The notes beneath the pieces were generated by a model. The model made no database searches. It was not told where the DNA came from and worked only from the letters and a program-made list of their open reading frames with translations. Shown piece by piece: positions 52,783-64,000 of a DNA stretch of 64,000 nucleotides. The first letter of the stretch is position 1. The number at the start of each line of letters is the position of its first letter. Source of the DNA: Pseudomonas deceptionensis (GTDB lineage Bacteria; Pseudomonadota; Gammaproteobacteria; Pseudomonadales; Pseudomonadaceae); NCBI RefSeq assembly GCF_900106095.1, contig NZ_FNUD01000002.1, forward strand, positions 4,609,501-4,673,500, read 5' to 3'. A program made the position numbers and the translations under genes.

Positions 52783-52873
52783 TGGCGGAGAAGGGGGGAT
52801 TCGAACCCCCGACACCCTTTTGAGATGTACTCCCTTAGCAGGGGAGCGCCTTCGGCCACTCGGCCACCTCTCC
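52783..52873 (-). tRNA. tRNA-Ser (GCT)
   Basis: A 91-nt class II tRNA: acceptor GGAGAGG with CTTCTCC, the anticodon loop CTGCTAA reads GCT, a long variable arm around GAGTACATCTC, T arm GGGGGTTCGAATCCCCC, and encoded CCA. Confidence 0.95.
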
Positions 52874-52934
52874 GCAACACGGGGCGTATAATAACCAGCC
52901 TTTTCCCCGCATGCAACTAAAAACTTAAATAAAA

Positions 52935-53123
52935 TTAAAGACTTGGTTCTTCGTCCTTTTCCTTCTTGATCCGCAGGTAGATCTCCTCACGGTGCACCGC
53001 CACTTCTTTTGGGGCGTTCACACCAATTCGTACTTGGTTTCCTTTGACGCCGAGCACGGTCACAGTAATTTCGCCATCGCCTATGATCAGGCTCTCTGCA
53101 CACCGGCGAGTCAGAATCAGCAT
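52935..53123 (-). CDS. csrA: Carbon storage regulator CsrA/RsmA
   Basis: A 62-residue RNA-binding dimer: [40 protein letters not shown] and [20 protein letters not shown], with the RNA-contacting Arg44 in the AVHREEIY motif. It represses translation by covering GGA motifs and is antagonised by Rsm small RNAs. Its own ribosome site reads GAGGAGAG, which contains GGA, so self-binding is possible. A strong U-tailed hairpin lies 41 nt upstream of the ATG. Confidence 0.97.
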   Translation of the reverse strand: MLILTRRCAESLIIGDGEITVTVLGVKGNQVRIGVNAPKEVAVHREEIYLRIKKEKDEEPSL

Positions 53124-53164
53124 ACGTCTCTCCTCACGCTTTCATTTCAGGAACAACAGTCTGC

Positions 53165-53216
53165 AAAAAAAAAGAGCCCAGGCCTACTAGCTAAATAGCT
53201 ATAGCGCCCTGTGCTC
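53165..53216 (-). terminator. U-tailed hairpin between lysC and csrA
   Basis: On the minus strand GAGCACAGG pairs with CCTGGGCTC around a further helix (AGCTA / TAGCT type), then nine U. It lies 41 nt before the csrA start and about 50 nt beyond the lysC terminator, so it is either a second terminator or an attenuator in the csrA leader. Confidence 0.7.
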
Positions 53217-53264
53217 CTTAAGTATCGACCAGCATGACGAAACTGGAGGTCTTCGGTCACGCTG

Positions 53265-53300
53265 CTCAAAAAACAAAGGGCGCGGATCAACCGCGCCCTT
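53265..53300 (-). terminator. Rho-independent terminator after lysC
   Basis: AAGGGCGCGG / CCGCGCCCTT stem (10 bp, perfect) with ATCAA loop; the minus strand continues TGTTTTTTG. It sits 12 nt after the lysC stop. Confidence 0.88.
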
Positions 53301-53311
53301 CTGGCAACGCG

Positions 53312-54547
53312 TTACTCACCCTGTCGGGTAGGCGCGTCCAGATCAAAAGCGGTATGCAGGGAACGCACGGCCAGCTCCAGGTACTTCTCTTCGATCACCA
53401 CCGACACTTTGATCTCGGAGGTCGAGATCATCAGGATGTTGATGTTCTCTTTGGCCAGCGATTCAAACATGCGGCTGGCAACACCCGCATGCGAGCGCAT
53501 GCCCACGCCAACGATCGAAACCTTGGCAATATTGGTGTCACCCACCACCTCGCGGGCACCGATCTCACGCGCCGTGTTTTCCAGCACGCTTTGGGCAGCG
53601 CTGTAGTCATTGCGGTGTACGGTGAAGGTGAAGTCGGTGGTGTTATCGTGCGCAACGTTCTGCACGATCATGTCGACTTCGATGTTGGCCGCGCTGATCG
53701 GGCCCAGAATCTTGAATGCCACACCCGGGGTGTCTGGCACGCCACGGATGGTCAGCTTGGCTTCATCGCGATTGAACGCAATACCAGAAATGATCGGCTG
53801 TTCCATGGATTCCTCTTCATCAATAGTAATAAGGGTGCCTGGACCCTCCTTGAAGCTGTGCAAAACGCGCAGCGGTACGTTGTACTTGCCTGCGAACTCG
53901 ACAGCCCGGATCTGCAACACCTTGGAGCCCAGGCTGGCCATTTCCAGCATTTCTTCGAAGGTGATCTTTTCCAGACGCTGAGCTTTTGCCACAACCCGTG
54001 GGTCAGTGGTGTAAACACCGTCGACATCCGTGTAGATCTGGCACTCATCAGCCTTAAGGGCCGCCGCCAGCGCCACACCGGTGGTGTCAGAGCCGCCACG
54101 GCCCAGGGTGGTGATGTTGCCGTGCTCATCCACACCCTGGAAACCTGCAACCACAACCACACGCCCGGCCTTGAGGTCTGCGCGAATCTTCTGGTCGTCA
54201 ATTTTCAGGATGCGGGCTTTGGTGTGCGAACTGTCCGTCAGGATACGTACCTGGCTGCCGGTGTAGGACACCGCTGGCACACCGCGCTTGTTCAGCGCCA
54301 TTGCCAGCAGACCAATCGTCACCTGCTCGCCCGTGGACAAAATCACATCCAGCTCACGGGGTAACGGCTGATCACTGATTTGCTTGGCCAGGTCGATCAG
54401 GCGGTTGGTTTCGCCGCTCATGGCAGACAGCACGATCACCAGATCATTGCCGGCTTCGCGGAACTTCTTAACTTTATCGGCGACCTGCTCGATTCTCTCG
54501 ACAGTGCCGACCGAGGTGCCTCCGAATTTTTGTACGATCAAAGCCAT
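53312..54547 (-). CDS. lysC: Aspartokinase (with likely internal beta start)
   Basis: A 411-residue aspartate kinase, first step of Lys/Met/Thr/diaminopimelate synthesis. The kinase domain starts MALIVQKFGGTSVGTVERIE and includes VIVLSAMSGETNRLIDLAKQ, TLGRGGSDTTGVALAAALKA and YTDVDGVYTTDPRVV; two ACT domains follow (AKLTIRGVPDTPGVAFKILG, AKVSIVGVGMRSHAGVASRM) for feedback control. An internal ATG at 53806 (MEQPIISGIAFN) has AAGAGGA placed 5-6 nt before it, so a 164-residue regulatory beta subunit is probable, as in other alpha2beta2 aspartokinases. Confidence 0.95.
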   Translation of the reverse strand: MALIVQKFGGTSVGTVERIEQVADKVKKFREAGNDLVIVLSAMSGETNRLIDLAKQISDQPLPRELDVILSTGEQVTIGLLAMALNKRGVPAVSYTGSQVRILTDSSHTKARILKIDDQKIRADLKAGRVVVVAGFQGVDEHGNITTLGRGGSDTTGVALAAALKADECQIYTDVDGVYTTDPRVVAKAQRLEKITFEEMLEMASLGSKVLQIRAVEFAGKYNVPLRVLHSFKEGPGTLITIDEEESMEQPIISGIAFNRDEAKLTIRGVPDTPGVAFKILGPISAANIEVDMIVQNVAHDNTTDFTFTVHRNDYSAAQSVLENTAREIGAREVVGDTNIAKVSIVGVGMRSHAGVASRMFESLAKENINILMISTSEIKVSVVIEEKYLELAVRSLHTAFDLDAPTRQGE

Positions 54548-54630
54548 TTCAAAGCAGCCTCAGCCCATAAAGGGCGCCCATTTATCATTCAAACGACGCG
54601 CCATCACTAGACGATGGCGCGTACTGGACC

Positions 54631-57249
54631 TCAGATACCTTGCTCGACAAATGGCACAGTCAGGGCCAGCGCGGCGTCCAGGGCTGCAGCATCAACACCG
54701 CCGCCTTGCGCCATGTCCGGACGACCACCGCCCTTCCCGCCCACTGCCGCAGCGGCCTGCTTCATCAAATCACCGGCTTTGAGTTGGCCAGTCAGGTCTT
54801 TGGTTACGCCTGCAACCAGTACAACCTTGTCTTCATGGACACTGCCGAGCAGGATCACTGCACGGCCGAGCTTGTTCTTCAGCTGATCTACCAGCGCCAG
54901 TAGCGCCTTGCCATCCTGACCGTCCAGGCGAGCGGTCAGCACTTTCACGCCTTTTACGTCTACCGCCGACGATGACAGATCATCACCGGCAGCGCTTGCG
55001 GCCTTGGCCTGCAATTGCTCGAGTTGTTTTTCCAGCTGGCGATTGCGCTCAAGAACCGCCGACAGTTTGTCGACCAGGTTCTCACGCGAGCCTTTGACCA
55101 GGCTGGCGGCTTCCTTGAGCTGCTCTTCGGCAGCGTTCAGGTAAGCCAGTGCTGCCGCGCCCGTCACCGCTTCAATACGACGGATACCGGAGGCTACACC
55201 ACCTTCGCTGGTGATTTTCATCAAACCGATATCACCGGTGCGCTTGGCGTGAATACCACCGCACAGCTCAACCGAGAAATCACCGCCCATGCTCAGTACG
55301 CGCACGTTGTCGCCGTACTTCTCGCCAAACAGCGCCATGGCGCCTTTTTGCTTGGCGGTTTCGATGTCGGTTTCTTCAGTTTCAACAGGCGTGTTGTTAC
55401 GAATCTGCGTGTTGACGATATCTTCAAGGGCCTTGATCTGCTCAGGCTTGATCGCTTCAAAGTGACTGAAGTCAAATCGCATGCGCTGGCTGTCTACCAA
55501 TGAACCTTTCTGTTGAACGTGCTCACCCAGCACCTGGCGCAAGGCCGCGTGCAGCAAGTGCGTTGCCGAGTGGTTCAGCGCCGTGGCGTGACGCACATCA
55601 GCGTCAACCTTGGCGTCAACGGCCTGACCAACTTCCAGGCCACCCGCTGCAACCACGCCGTGGTGCAGGAACGCGCCGCCGGTTTTAGTGGTGTCGCGCA
55701 CGTCAAAACGCGCTGCGCCCGCTTGCAGGTAACCGCAGTCGCCGACCTGACCGCCCGACTCAGCGTAGAACGGAGTCTGATCGAGGATCACAACGCCCTC
55801 GTCGCCTTCGCTCAAGCTGGCAACCGACTGGCCGTCTTTATAGAGCGCAACAACCTTGGCCGGAGCCTGGGTGGCGGTGTAACCGATGAACTCGGTCGGC
55901 ACGTCGACTTTAACCAGAGTGTTGTAGTCCAGACCGAAAGAGCTGGCCGAACGTGCACGCACACGCTGGGCTTCCATCTCGCGCTCGAAGCCTTCTTCGT
56001 CCACGGTCAGGTTGCGCTCACGGGCGATGTCGGCCGTCAGGTCCATCGGGAAGCCATAGGTGTCGTAAAGCTTGAACACCACGTCGCCAGGAACCACGGT
56101 GCCCTTGAGGTCAGCCAAGTCCTGCTCGAGGATTTTCAGGCCCTGCTCCAGGGTCTTGGAGAACTGCTCTTCTTCAGCCTTGAGCACGCGCTCGATGTTG
56201 GCCTGCTCGCGCACCAGCTCCGGGAAGCTCTCGCCCATCTCGGCCACCAGGGCCGCGACGATCTTGTAGAAGAAGTTGCCGGTAGCGCCCAGCTTGTTGC
56301 CATGACGGCAGGCGCGACGAATGATGCGGCGCAGCACATAGCCGCGGCCTTCGTTCGATGGCAATACACCGTCAGCGATCAGGAAGCTGCACGAACGGAT
56401 GTGGTCGGCGACAACCTTGAGCGATGCCTGGCCTTCGTTGGCACAGCCGATGGCTTGCGCCGCGCCATTGAGCAGGCTCTGGAACAGGTCGATGTCGTAG
56501 TTGGAGTTGACGTGCTGCATCACCGCACTGATCCGCTCCAGGCCCATGCCGGTATCGACCGACGGCGCTGGCAACGGATGCAACACGCCATCGGCGGTGC
56601 GGTTGAACTGCATGAACACGTTGTTCCAGATTTCGATGTAACGGTCACCGTCTTCGTCTGGCGAGCCCGGTGGGCCGCCCCAGATTTCAGGGCCGTGATC
56701 GTAGAAAATCTCGGTGCAAGGACCGCACGGGCCAGTATCGCCCATGGTCCAGAAGTTGTCCGACGCGTAGGGCGCGCCTTTGTTGTCGCCGATACGGATC
56801 ATGCGCTCGGCAGGTACGCCGACGTCTTTGGTCCAGATGTCATAGGCTTCGTCATCGCTGGCGTAGACCGTTACCCAGAGCTTGTCTTTAGGCAGCTTCA
56901 ATACGCCGGTCAGGAAGGTCCAGGCAAAGTTGATCGCATCTTTCTTGAAGTAATCGCCAAAGCTGAAGTTGCCCAGCATTTCAAAAAAAGTGTGGTGACG
57001 TGCGGTGTAACCGACGTTTTCCAGGTCGCTGTTCTTGCCGCCGGCGCGCACGCACTTCTGGCTGCTGGTCGCTCGGGTGTAGGCACGTTTTTCCTGACCC
57101 AGGAAACAGTCCTTGAACTGGTTCATCCCCGCGTTGGTGAACAGCAGGGTTGGATCGTTATTAGGGACCAAGGAGCTGGAAGGGACACGGGTGTGACCTT
57201 GCTCCTCGAAGAAGCGAAGGAAGGCTTCACGGATTTCTGCGCTTTTCAT
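54631..57249 (-). CDS. alaS: Alanyl-tRNA synthetase
   Basis: An 872-residue class II synthetase. The start is [20 protein letters not shown]; the catalytic core has [40 protein letters not shown] and [12 protein letters not shown]; the editing domain has [19 protein letters not shown] and the zinc-site [13 protein letters not shown]; the C-Ala oligomerisation part ends the protein. The frame is open 66 nt further up, but GGAAG before the ATG at 57249 and the conserved N-terminus fix the start. It lies 83 nt before lysC, probably in one operon. Confidence 0.97.
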   Translation of the reverse strand: MKSAEIREAFLRFFEEQGHTRVPSSSLVPNNDPTLLFTNAGMNQFKDCFLGQEKRAYTRATSSQKCVRAGGKNSDLENVGYTARHHTFFEMLGNFSFGDYFKKDAINFAWTFLTGVLKLPKDKLWVTVYASDDEAYDIWTKDVGVPAERMIRIGDNKGAPYASDNFWTMGDTGPCGPCTEIFYDHGPEIWGGPPGSPDEDGDRYIEIWNNVFMQFNRTADGVLHPLPAPSVDTGMGLERISAVMQHVNSNYDIDLFQSLLNGAAQAIGCANEGQASLKVVADHIRSCSFLIADGVLPSNEGRGYVLRRIIRRACRHGNKLGATGNFFYKIVAALVAEMGESFPELVREQANIERVLKAEEEQFSKTLEQGLKILEQDLADLKGTVVPGDVVFKLYDTYGFPMDLTADIARERNLTVDEEGFEREMEAQRVRARSASSFGLDYNTLVKVDVPTEFIGYTATQAPAKVVALYKDGQSVASLSEGDEGVVILDQTPFYAESGGQVGDCGYLQAGAARFDVRDTTKTGGAFLHHGVVAAGGLEVGQAVDAKVDADVRHATALNHSATHLLHAALRQVLGEHVQQKGSLVDSQRMRFDFSHFEAIKPEQIKALEDIVNTQIRNNTPVETEETDIETAKQKGAMALFGEKYGDNVRVLSMGGDFSVELCGGIHAKRTGDIGLMKITSEGGVASGIRRIEAVTGAAALAYLNAAEEQLKEAASLVKGSRENLVDKLSAVLERNRQLEKQLEQLQAKAASAAGDDLSSSAVDVKGVKVLTARLDGQDGKALLALVDQLKNKLGRAVILLGSVHEDKVVLVAGVTKDLTGQLKAGDLMKQAAAAVGGKGGGRPDMAQGGGVDAAALDAALALTVPFVEQGI

Positions 57250-57395
57250 AGGTTCTTCCACGGAGGCTGAGGCCAGGGGCAAGTAAATCACGTCAATCGA
57301 CAGTGCGACTCGCAAAGGGCCGCATTATATCGGCCCTTCGCCCCGGGTACAGCGTGTTTATACGATAGCGACAAGCAATTGGACGGATCGCAAGC

Positions 57396-58400
57396 TTATT
57401 GGCGGGAAAACTCGGCAAAAACGGCTATTACGTGTTCAATCTGGCTGCGACTGACATCCATGTGCGTCACCATTCGCAAGCGCGGCGAGGCGCTGAGCCT
57501 GATTCCCTCCTCGGCCGCAAAGGCCTTGAGGGCTTCGGCACGCTCATCGATCTGAACGTACACCATATTGGTCTGCACCGGCTCAACTTCATAACCGGCT
57601 GCGCGCAGCCCTTCGGCCAGTAACTGGGCATTGGCATGGTCATCGGCCAGACGTTCAACCTGATGATCCAGCGCATACAACCCCGCCGCCGCCAACTGAC
57701 CGGCCTGGCGCATGCCGCCGCCGACCATTTTGCGCAAGCGCCGGGCTTTGCCGATCAGGTCTGCGGTGCCGCACAACACAGAGCCCACGGGCGCACCCAA
57801 GCCCTTGGACAGGCACACCGATACCGAATCGAAGTGGCGCGTAATTTCTCCAGCGTCGACCCCCAACTTGACGGCCGCGTTGTACAGGCGCGCGCCATCA
57901 AGATGCAGCCCCAGGCCATGCTCGCGGGTCAGGCGACTGGCGGCGGCCAGATACTCGACCGGCAACACCTTGCCCTGCATGGTGTTTTCCAGCGCGAGCA
58001 GACGTGTGCGGGCAAAGTGGAAATCGTCAGGCTTGATCGCGGCAGCGACCTGCCCCAGGTCCAGCGAACCATCCGCCTGAACCTCCAGCGGCTGCGGCTG
58101 AATGGAGCCCAATACCGCCGCCCCGCCGCCTTCATACTTATAGGTATGGGCCTGCTGGCCGACGATATATTCATCACCGCGGCCGCAATGCGCCATCAGC
58201 GCCAGCAGGTTGCTCATGGTGCCGGTTGGCACAAACAGCGCCCTGGCAAAACCAAGACGCAAGGCCAGTTCGGTCTCCAGCTTGTTGACCGAAGGATCTT
58301 CGCCATAAACATCGTCGCCCATTGGCGCATTCGCCATGGCCTCGCGCATGCCGATGCTGGGTTGCGTCACGGTGTCACTACGAAGATCGATAACAGTCAT
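57396..58400 (-). CDS. ltaE: Low-specificity L-threonine aldolase
   Basis: A 334-residue PLP enzyme cleaving L-threonine/allo-threonine to glycine and acetaldehyde. [77 protein letters not shown] and the PLP lysine in [20 protein letters not shown] are all present. The frame is open 153 nt upstream, but homologues begin at the MTVIDLRSD methionine. It is divergent from the riboswitch-ribH unit. Confidence 0.93.
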   Translation of the reverse strand: MTVIDLRSDTVTQPSIGMREAMANAPMGDDVYGEDPSVNKLETELALRLGFARALFVPTGTMSNLLALMAHCGRGDEYIVGQQAHTYKYEGGGAAVLGSIQPQPLEVQADGSLDLGQVAAAIKPDDFHFARTRLLALENTMQGKVLPVEYLAAASRLTREHGLGLHLDGARLYNAAVKLGVDAGEITRHFDSVSVCLSKGLGAPVGSVLCGTADLIGKARRLRKMVGGGMRQAGQLAAAGLYALDHQVERLADDHANAQLLAEGLRAAGYEVEPVQTNMVYVQIDERAEALKAFAAEEGIRLSASPRLRMVTHMDVSRSQIEHVIAVFAEFSRQ

Positions 58401-58620
58401 TGGAGAAGCCTCGGCAATTAAGTAATCAGCACTGGATGCTAATCGGGGTATTCCCTTTCGAACAAGAGCACGGTGGGCAAGATTGCTCATATTCAAGGGT
58501 TTACGTGAGAATCCGTGAACAAAGCAATCAGAAAAATTGATGGCTATTAGCAAAAAGCATCAATGCATCCTTGAAACATTTGTGATACAAAATGTCCGCC
58601 GCCAGAAAGGCTGGCGGCAA

Positions 58621-58785
58621 CGTTCTCAGGGCGGGGTGTAACTCCCCACCGGCGGTAATTGCGCGCAATGCGCATAGCCCGCGAGCGCTTGGCAGATCCA
58701 TCGGCTTCGGCTGAGGACAGGTCAAGGTCAGCAGACCCGGTGTGATCCCGGGGCCGACGGTCATAGTCCGGATGAAGAGAGAACG
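58621..58785 (+). promoter_or_regulatory. FMN riboswitch (RFN element)
   Basis: P1 is CGTTCT (58621-58626) with AGAACG (58780-58785). The conserved core is clear: CTCAGGGCGGGGTG, AACTCCCCACCGGCGGTAA, AGCCCGCGAGCG, GGTCAGCAGACCCGGTG, ATCCCGGGGCCGACGGTCA and TAGTCCGGATG. A second helix CAGACGGGTA (58811-58820) with TACCCGTCTG (58847-58856) lies between the aptamer and ribH and may be the expression platform; it has no U-run. Confidence 0.97.
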
Positions 58786-58919
58786 GGATTGGCGCCAAAG
58801 GGCCGTCAACCAGACGGGTATGTGTCGAGGCTCAAGGGCCGTGCGCTACCCGTCTGAGCGCACCCTTAAATCCCATTCGATTCATATGCCCTGTTTTTCA
58901 CACAAACAGGAGTCTGAAC

Positions 58920-59432
58920 ATGCAACCCACCGCAATCGATAGCAAAAGCAAAAACCACCACAACGAGCGTGTAGCGTTTATCCAGGCTTGCTGGCACAAA
59001 GAGATTGTCGACCAAAGCCGCAAAGGCTTCCTGGCCGAAATGCTGGTGCAGGGCTACCAGGAAAGCGACATCGATTTCTTTGAAGTCGGCGGCGCCTTTG
59101 AAATCCCGCTGCATGCCAAGCTGCTGGCCAAGACCGGCCGTTATGCCGGCATCGTCGGTGCAGCACTGGTCGTAGACGGCGGTATCTATCGTCACGACTT
59201 CGTGGCCCAGACCGTGGTCAGCGCCCTGATGCAAGTCCAGCTGGAAACTGAAGTGCCGGTGTTCTCGGTCAGCCTGACCCCGCACCACTTCCATGCCGGC
59301 GAAGAACACCAGAAGTTCTTCTTTGACCACTTCGTACACAAAGGCGAAGAAGCTGCAAAAACCTGCGCCGATACCCTGCACAAGATCCGCAACATCAAGC
59401 GCATGGACAGCCAGCAAAAACGCGCGGTGTAA
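58920..59432 (+). CDS. ribH: 6,7-dimethyl-8-ribityllumazine synthase, RibH2 type
   Basis: A 170-residue lumazine synthase condensing the ribityl-pyrimidine with dihydroxybutanone phosphate. RVAFIQACWHKEIVDQSRKG, DIDFFEVGGAFEIPLHAKLL, GIVGAALVVDGGIYRHDFVA and VFSVSLTPHHFHAGEEHQKF, the last in place of the usual VLTTxxxEQA, mark the RibH2 (decamer-type) branch, not the housekeeping RibH next to ribBA. It follows an FMN riboswitch and stands alone, with its own terminator. Confidence 0.93.
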   Translation: MQPTAIDSKSKNHHNERVAFIQACWHKEIVDQSRKGFLAEMLVQGYQESDIDFFEVGGAFEIPLHAKLLAKTGRYAGIVGAALVVDGGIYRHDFVAQTVVSALMQVQLETEVPVFSVSLTPHHFHAGEEHQKFFFDHFVHKGEEAAKTCADTLHKIRNIKRMDSQQKRAV

Positions 59433-59442
59433 TACCCGACGC

Positions 59443-59475
59443 ATAAAAAAAGGCCCTATCAGGGCCTTTTTTTGT
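59443..59475 (+). terminator. Rho-independent terminator after ribH
   Basis: AAAAAAAGGCCCT ATC AGGGCCTTTTTTT, 11 nt after the stop; the A-run makes it usable for the convergent astE transcript too. Confidence 0.92.
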
Positions 59476-59481
59476 TGCCGC

Positions 59482-60492
59482 CTAAGCTAACGCCAAAGCC
59501 CGAGCCGGCTCGATAATCATCCCGGCACGCAGGCCATTCTTCACCTTCGGGTTGGGGAAGATAATCCGGGCACCTTCTTCTTCGATAATCCAGCGGGTCT
59601 TGCCCGTGTCCTGCGCCAGCAAATAGCCCTTGGGCAACTCACAGAAGTTTTCGACATCCGCCGGCAAGTGCAGGATAAATGCATCGCTGTGCTTGATCAC
59701 TTCGCGGGCCACGCTGAACAGCTGCAAACCGTCCAGTGATGCTTCGGCCAGTGGCGACTCGGTACCTTCAATGATCTGCTGCAAGCGCAGCTCAAGGCGT
59801 TCGACATTGACTCCGCCGTTCTGCCCAAAAGGCCTGGCCTTGCCCAGCTCCAGGGTGAATGCCTCGGCACCCAGCTTGTCGTAGGTATAGGCACTGAAAA
59901 CGATCGACGGCTTGTTTTGCAACAGCACCGCTTCCATTCCGGCAGCGCGCAGACGGGCCAGTTCGTTGCGGGAATGGGCCCGCCCTTCTTTATAAGGGTA
60001 CAGCGCGAACTGCTCGATCTTCGAACCGCGAATTGCCGTGTGCAAATCGTAGTGAAGACGGGTGCGTTCAGGCGGGCTGAAAAATGTTTCGGCCAGATGT
60101 TCAAGCTCGCACGCGCGCAAGGCTTCAGGGCCACTGCTGGTTTCGTGGCGACCGTTGAACAGCCGGTTGAGATCCTCTTCGACAAATCGTGCCCCGGTGC
60201 GCATGGCACCCGGGTTGCCGAACAGGAACAGAATGCGTGCACGGGGTTTGATTTCGCCCCGCGCAATGGCCTGCAACAGGCGATCAAGCAACTCGATCGG
60301 CGCTGTTTCGTTGCCGTGGATGCCGGCTGACAACAACAGATCCAGGCCGTTGTCGCGAACTTCGGGTGGGCGCACTTCAAGCGCGCCTTCGGTCAGCCAG
60401 CGCATCCGCACGCCGTCGACAGTCAGTTGAGTTTTCTCGGCCGGTTCACGTCCGGCCAAGGTCAGTTCAAGCAGTTTGCCGAGAGCGAGCAT
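59482..60492 (-). CDS. astE: Succinylglutamate desuccinylase AstE
   Basis: A 336-residue zinc enzyme, last step of the arginine succinyltransferase pathway (succinylglutamate to glutamate and succinate). Zn-site motifs are [20 protein letters not shown] (HxxE) and [35 protein letters not shown] is the conserved Arg-rich loop, and [14 protein letters not shown] carries the catalytic Glu. AAGGATG precedes the ATG. It is the final gene of the operon. Confidence 0.95.
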   Translation of the reverse strand: MLALGKLLELTLAGREPAEKTQLTVDGVRMRWLTEGALEVRPPEVRDNGLDLLLSAGIHGNETAPIELLDRLLQAIARGEIKPRARILFLFGNPGAMRTGARFVEEDLNRLFNGRHETSSGPEALRACELEHLAETFFSPPERTRLHYDLHTAIRGSKIEQFALYPYKEGRAHSRNELARLRAAGMEAVLLQNKPSIVFSAYTYDKLGAEAFTLELGKARPFGQNGGVNVERLELRLQQIIEGTESPLAEASLDGLQLFSVAREVIKHSDAFILHLPADVENFCELPKGYLLAQDTGKTRWIIEEEGARIIFPNPKVKNGLRAGMIIEPARALALA

Positions 60493-60505
60493 AGTGCATC
60501 CTTAA

Positions 60506-60802
60506 TCAGTGGTTGCAGTCTGGGCCGTGCACATGACCTTCTTCACCATCTTCGTCATCGCTCAGATCAGCCGGTTCCATTTCCAGTTGCAAGCTGACAA
60601 GGTTAGTCGCTAATGGACGCAGCAGCAGGTTGGCGTATTCGGCATCGCCTTCTTCAACGTCAACACCGATCAGCAACTGGCCACGGCCGTCTTGCTGGAT
60701 CCACAACTCTTTGCCCTGCCACATGACGGCGACGCGGGTGCAGCTGGTTTCCAGCTGGGTGCCGTCGGTATCTTCAAGGATCAGCTTCAGGGTATCGGTC
60801 AT
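60506..60802 (-). CDS. Small conserved protein within the ast operon
   Basis: A 98-residue protein with LILEDTDGTQLETSCTRVAV, WQGKELWIQQDGRGQLLIGV and a strongly acidic, His-containing tail (SDDEDGEEGHVHGPDCNH) that could bind metal. An equivalent small gene lies between aruB and aruE in P. aeruginosa; its role is not known. It is 13 nt from astE and 66 nt from astB. Confidence 0.8.
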   Translation of the reverse strand: MTDTLKLILEDTDGTQLETSCTRVAVMWQGKELWIQQDGRGQLLIGVDVEEGDAEYANLLLRPLATNLVSLQLEMEPADLSDDEDGEEGHVHGPDCNH

Positions 60803-60868
60803 TATTTCGCTCTCATTGGGAGGTAAGGTGCGTGCCCGGCGCTAATAATCGCTCAGGCACGCAACTGT

Positions 60869-62215
60869 TCAATTGATCTGGAAGGGGTAAACCGCGCCCA
60901 GCTTAAGGATTTGCGTCAGTTCATCCAATGCCGTACGGCATTCAAGCAACAATTGCGGGTCGGCCAGGTCGCTTTCGCGCAGGGCATCACGGTAGTGCTT
61001 GTTTACCCACCGGGTCAGCGTGTCATACAACGGCGCGGTCATGATAACCCCCGGGTTGACTGCCGCCAGCTCGGTTTCATTGAGTGCGACCCGTAACCGC
61101 AGGCATGCCGGACCACCGCCGTTCTGCATGCTCTGCTTGAGGTCGAACACCTTGACCTCTCGAATCGGTCCGCCAGCCGCCGTCAGCCCTTGCAGGTACT
61201 GCCAGACACGCGGGTTGGCGCGGCACTCTTCGGGCACGATCAGCAGCATCGAACCGTCTGCACGGCTGAGCAACTGGCTGTTGAACAGGTACGAACGCAC
61301 CGCGTCTTCCACGGCCACCTGATCGCGCGGCACGCTGATCGACTGGAAGTTGCCACCGCGCGCAGCCAGCTTGCCGTGCAGTTCGGCCAGCATCTGCTCG
61401 GTATTGAGGAACGCATCCTGGTGATGGAACAGCAGCTCGCCATTGCCCACTGCGATCACATCGTTGTGGAACACACCCTGGTCGATAACGGACGGGTTTT
61501 GCTGGGCAAACACCACGCCTTCTTCGCTCAAACCGTGCAAACGGGCCACAGCCTGGGAGGCCTCGAGTGTCTGGCGGGCAGGATATTTTTGCGGTGCCGG
61601 GTAGCGGCTGTCGAACGCGCTGCGCCCGAACACAAAGAACTCCACACCCGCCTCGCCATACTCACGGCAAAAACGCGTGTGGTTCGCCGCGCCTTCATCG
61701 CCAAATTGCGCCACAGCCGGCAACGCCGCGTGGTGCGCAAAGTGCTGCTGATCGGCAAACATCGCGCCCAGCACACGGCTGGTGGTCGGGTGCTCGATGC
61801 TGCGGTGGAATTTGCAGTTGAGATTGGCCGCCGTGAAATGCACGCGCCCGTCTGCGGTATCCGCGCTCGGGCTGACCGTGGCCGCGTTGGCCACCCACAT
61901 GCTCGATGCCGAGCAGCTGGCAACCAGCAATGGCATGGCTTCTTTGGCGGCGCGCTCAATGACCTGAGCGTCTGTGCCGGCAAAACCCAGGCTGCGCAAA
62001 GCGGCAACGTCCGGGCGCTCTTGCGGGGCCAGCACGCCCTGGACAAAGCCCATGTCCATCAGCGCTTTCATTTTTTCCAGGCCTTGCAGCGCGGCTTCCT
62101 TGGGGTTGGAAGCCTGCTGGCTGTTGCTCTGGGAAGCGACGTTGCCAAACGACAAACCGCCGTAGTTATGGGTCGGCCCCACTAAACCGTCAAAATTGAC
62201 TTCAAAGGACTTCAT
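60869..62215 (-). CDS. astB: N-succinylarginine dihydrolase AstB
   Basis: A 448-residue guanidine-modifying-superfamily enzyme removing both terminal nitrogens of succinylarginine. [100 protein letters not shown] and [20 protein letters not shown] (catalytic Cys region) are all conserved. GGAG precedes the ATG. Confidence 0.96.
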   Translation of the reverse strand: MKSFEVNFDGLVGPTHNYGGLSFGNVASQSNSQQASNPKEAALQGLEKMKALMDMGFVQGVLAPQERPDVAALRSLGFAGTDAQVIERAAKEAMPLLVASCSASSMWVANAATVSPSADTADGRVHFTAANLNCKFHRSIEHPTTSRVLGAMFADQQHFAHHAALPAVAQFGDEGAANHTRFCREYGEAGVEFFVFGRSAFDSRYPAPQKYPARQTLEASQAVARLHGLSEEGVVFAQQNPSVIDQGVFHNDVIAVGNGELLFHHQDAFLNTEQMLAELHGKLAARGGNFQSISVPRDQVAVEDAVRSYLFNSQLLSRADGSMLLIVPEECRANPRVWQYLQGLTAAGGPIREVKVFDLKQSMQNGGGPACLRLRVALNETELAAVNPGVIMTAPLYDTLTRWVNKHYRDALRESDLADPQLLLECRTALDELTQILKLGAVYPFQIN

Positions 62216-62255
62216 CGGTGAGGCTCCGGCAAACGGTTATAAGTCATACATCCCT

Positions 62256-62322
62256 TGTGGGAGCGAGCCCGCTCGCGAAGGCGTCAACCTTAGCGACCTT
62301 CGCGAGCGGGCTCGCTCCCACA
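62256..62322. repeat. REP-type palindrome, family B
   Basis: TGTGGGAGCGAGCCCGCTCG and CGAGCGGGCTCGCTCCCACA arms between astD and astB, inside the operon. Both arms carry the same compensated base change. Confidence 0.9.
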
Positions 62323-62337
62323 AGGATGAGATACGCG

Positions 62338-64000
<1,663 letters not shown>

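Noticed and set aside
55513..57270. A 585-codon plus-strand frame opposite alaS
   Set aside because: alaS carries all class II and editing motifs on the minus strand; the plus frame has none.

Overview
The window is chromosomal DNA of a fluorescent-group Pseudomonas. Gene content and order support this: AmrZ and CsrA/RsmA close together, the aru/ast arginine succinyltransferase operon next to alaS-lysC-csrA, class Ia nrdA with two ATP-cones, flgBCDE with cheVR and the divergent flgAMN-ycgR, and many copies of Pseudomonas REP-type palindromes. No prophage, insertion sequence or CRISPR array was seen.

Layout. 1-4.3 kb: a ribbon-helix-helix protein, a DJ-1/PfpI protein, a methyltransferase and a lemA-TPM-TPM operon, all minus strand. 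4.5-6.9 kb: periplasmic beta-glucosidase bglX. 6.9-10.5 kb: nrdA behind two NrdR-like boxes and a structured leader; nrdB is not beside it. 10.5-14 kb: accessory segment with a minus-strand DUF393(DCC)-folE-SDR-DUF6482 set and a decayed gene ended by a REP. 14-21.7 kb: flagellar/chemotaxis genes (flgBCDE and cheVR minus; flgA-flgM-flgN-ycgR plus) with recognisable sigma-54 and sigma-28 promoters. 21.8-26.4 kb: MFS transporter, glutamine-synthetase-like enzyme, histidine acid phosphatase and a small unknown protein.

26.4-46 kb is a sugar-acid catabolic island. A FadR-type regulator faces an operon that encodes every step of the non-phosphorylative L-fucose pathway (mutarotase, dehydrogenase, lactonase, fuconate dehydratase, keto-deoxy-fuconate dehydrogenase, diketo-acid hydrolase, FucP permease). 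A second block next to it has its own LysR regulator, paralogues of the last two enzymes, a DenD-like dehydrogenase, three ACS-family permeases nearby, a beta-hydroxyacid dehydrogenase, an IlvD/Edd sugar-acid dehydratase and an XylX-like FAH protein. Its substrate cannot be named from sequence. Both regulators have candidate palindromic operators in the expected places.

46-64 kb returns to core genome: DUF3313 lipoprotein, tRNA-Arg(CCT), an NCS1 permease, two very small membrane proteins, amrZ, mgtE, three tandem tRNA-Arg(ACG), tRNA-Ser(GCT), csrA, lysC, alaS, ltaE, an FMN riboswitch controlling a lone lumazine synthase, and the arginine succinyltransferase operon (astE, small protein, astB, astD, partial astA).

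All calls come from reading sequence and from knowledge of the families; no database search was possible. Product names for core genes are firm. Substrate assignments in the catabolic island, operators and promoters are inferences of the stated confidence.
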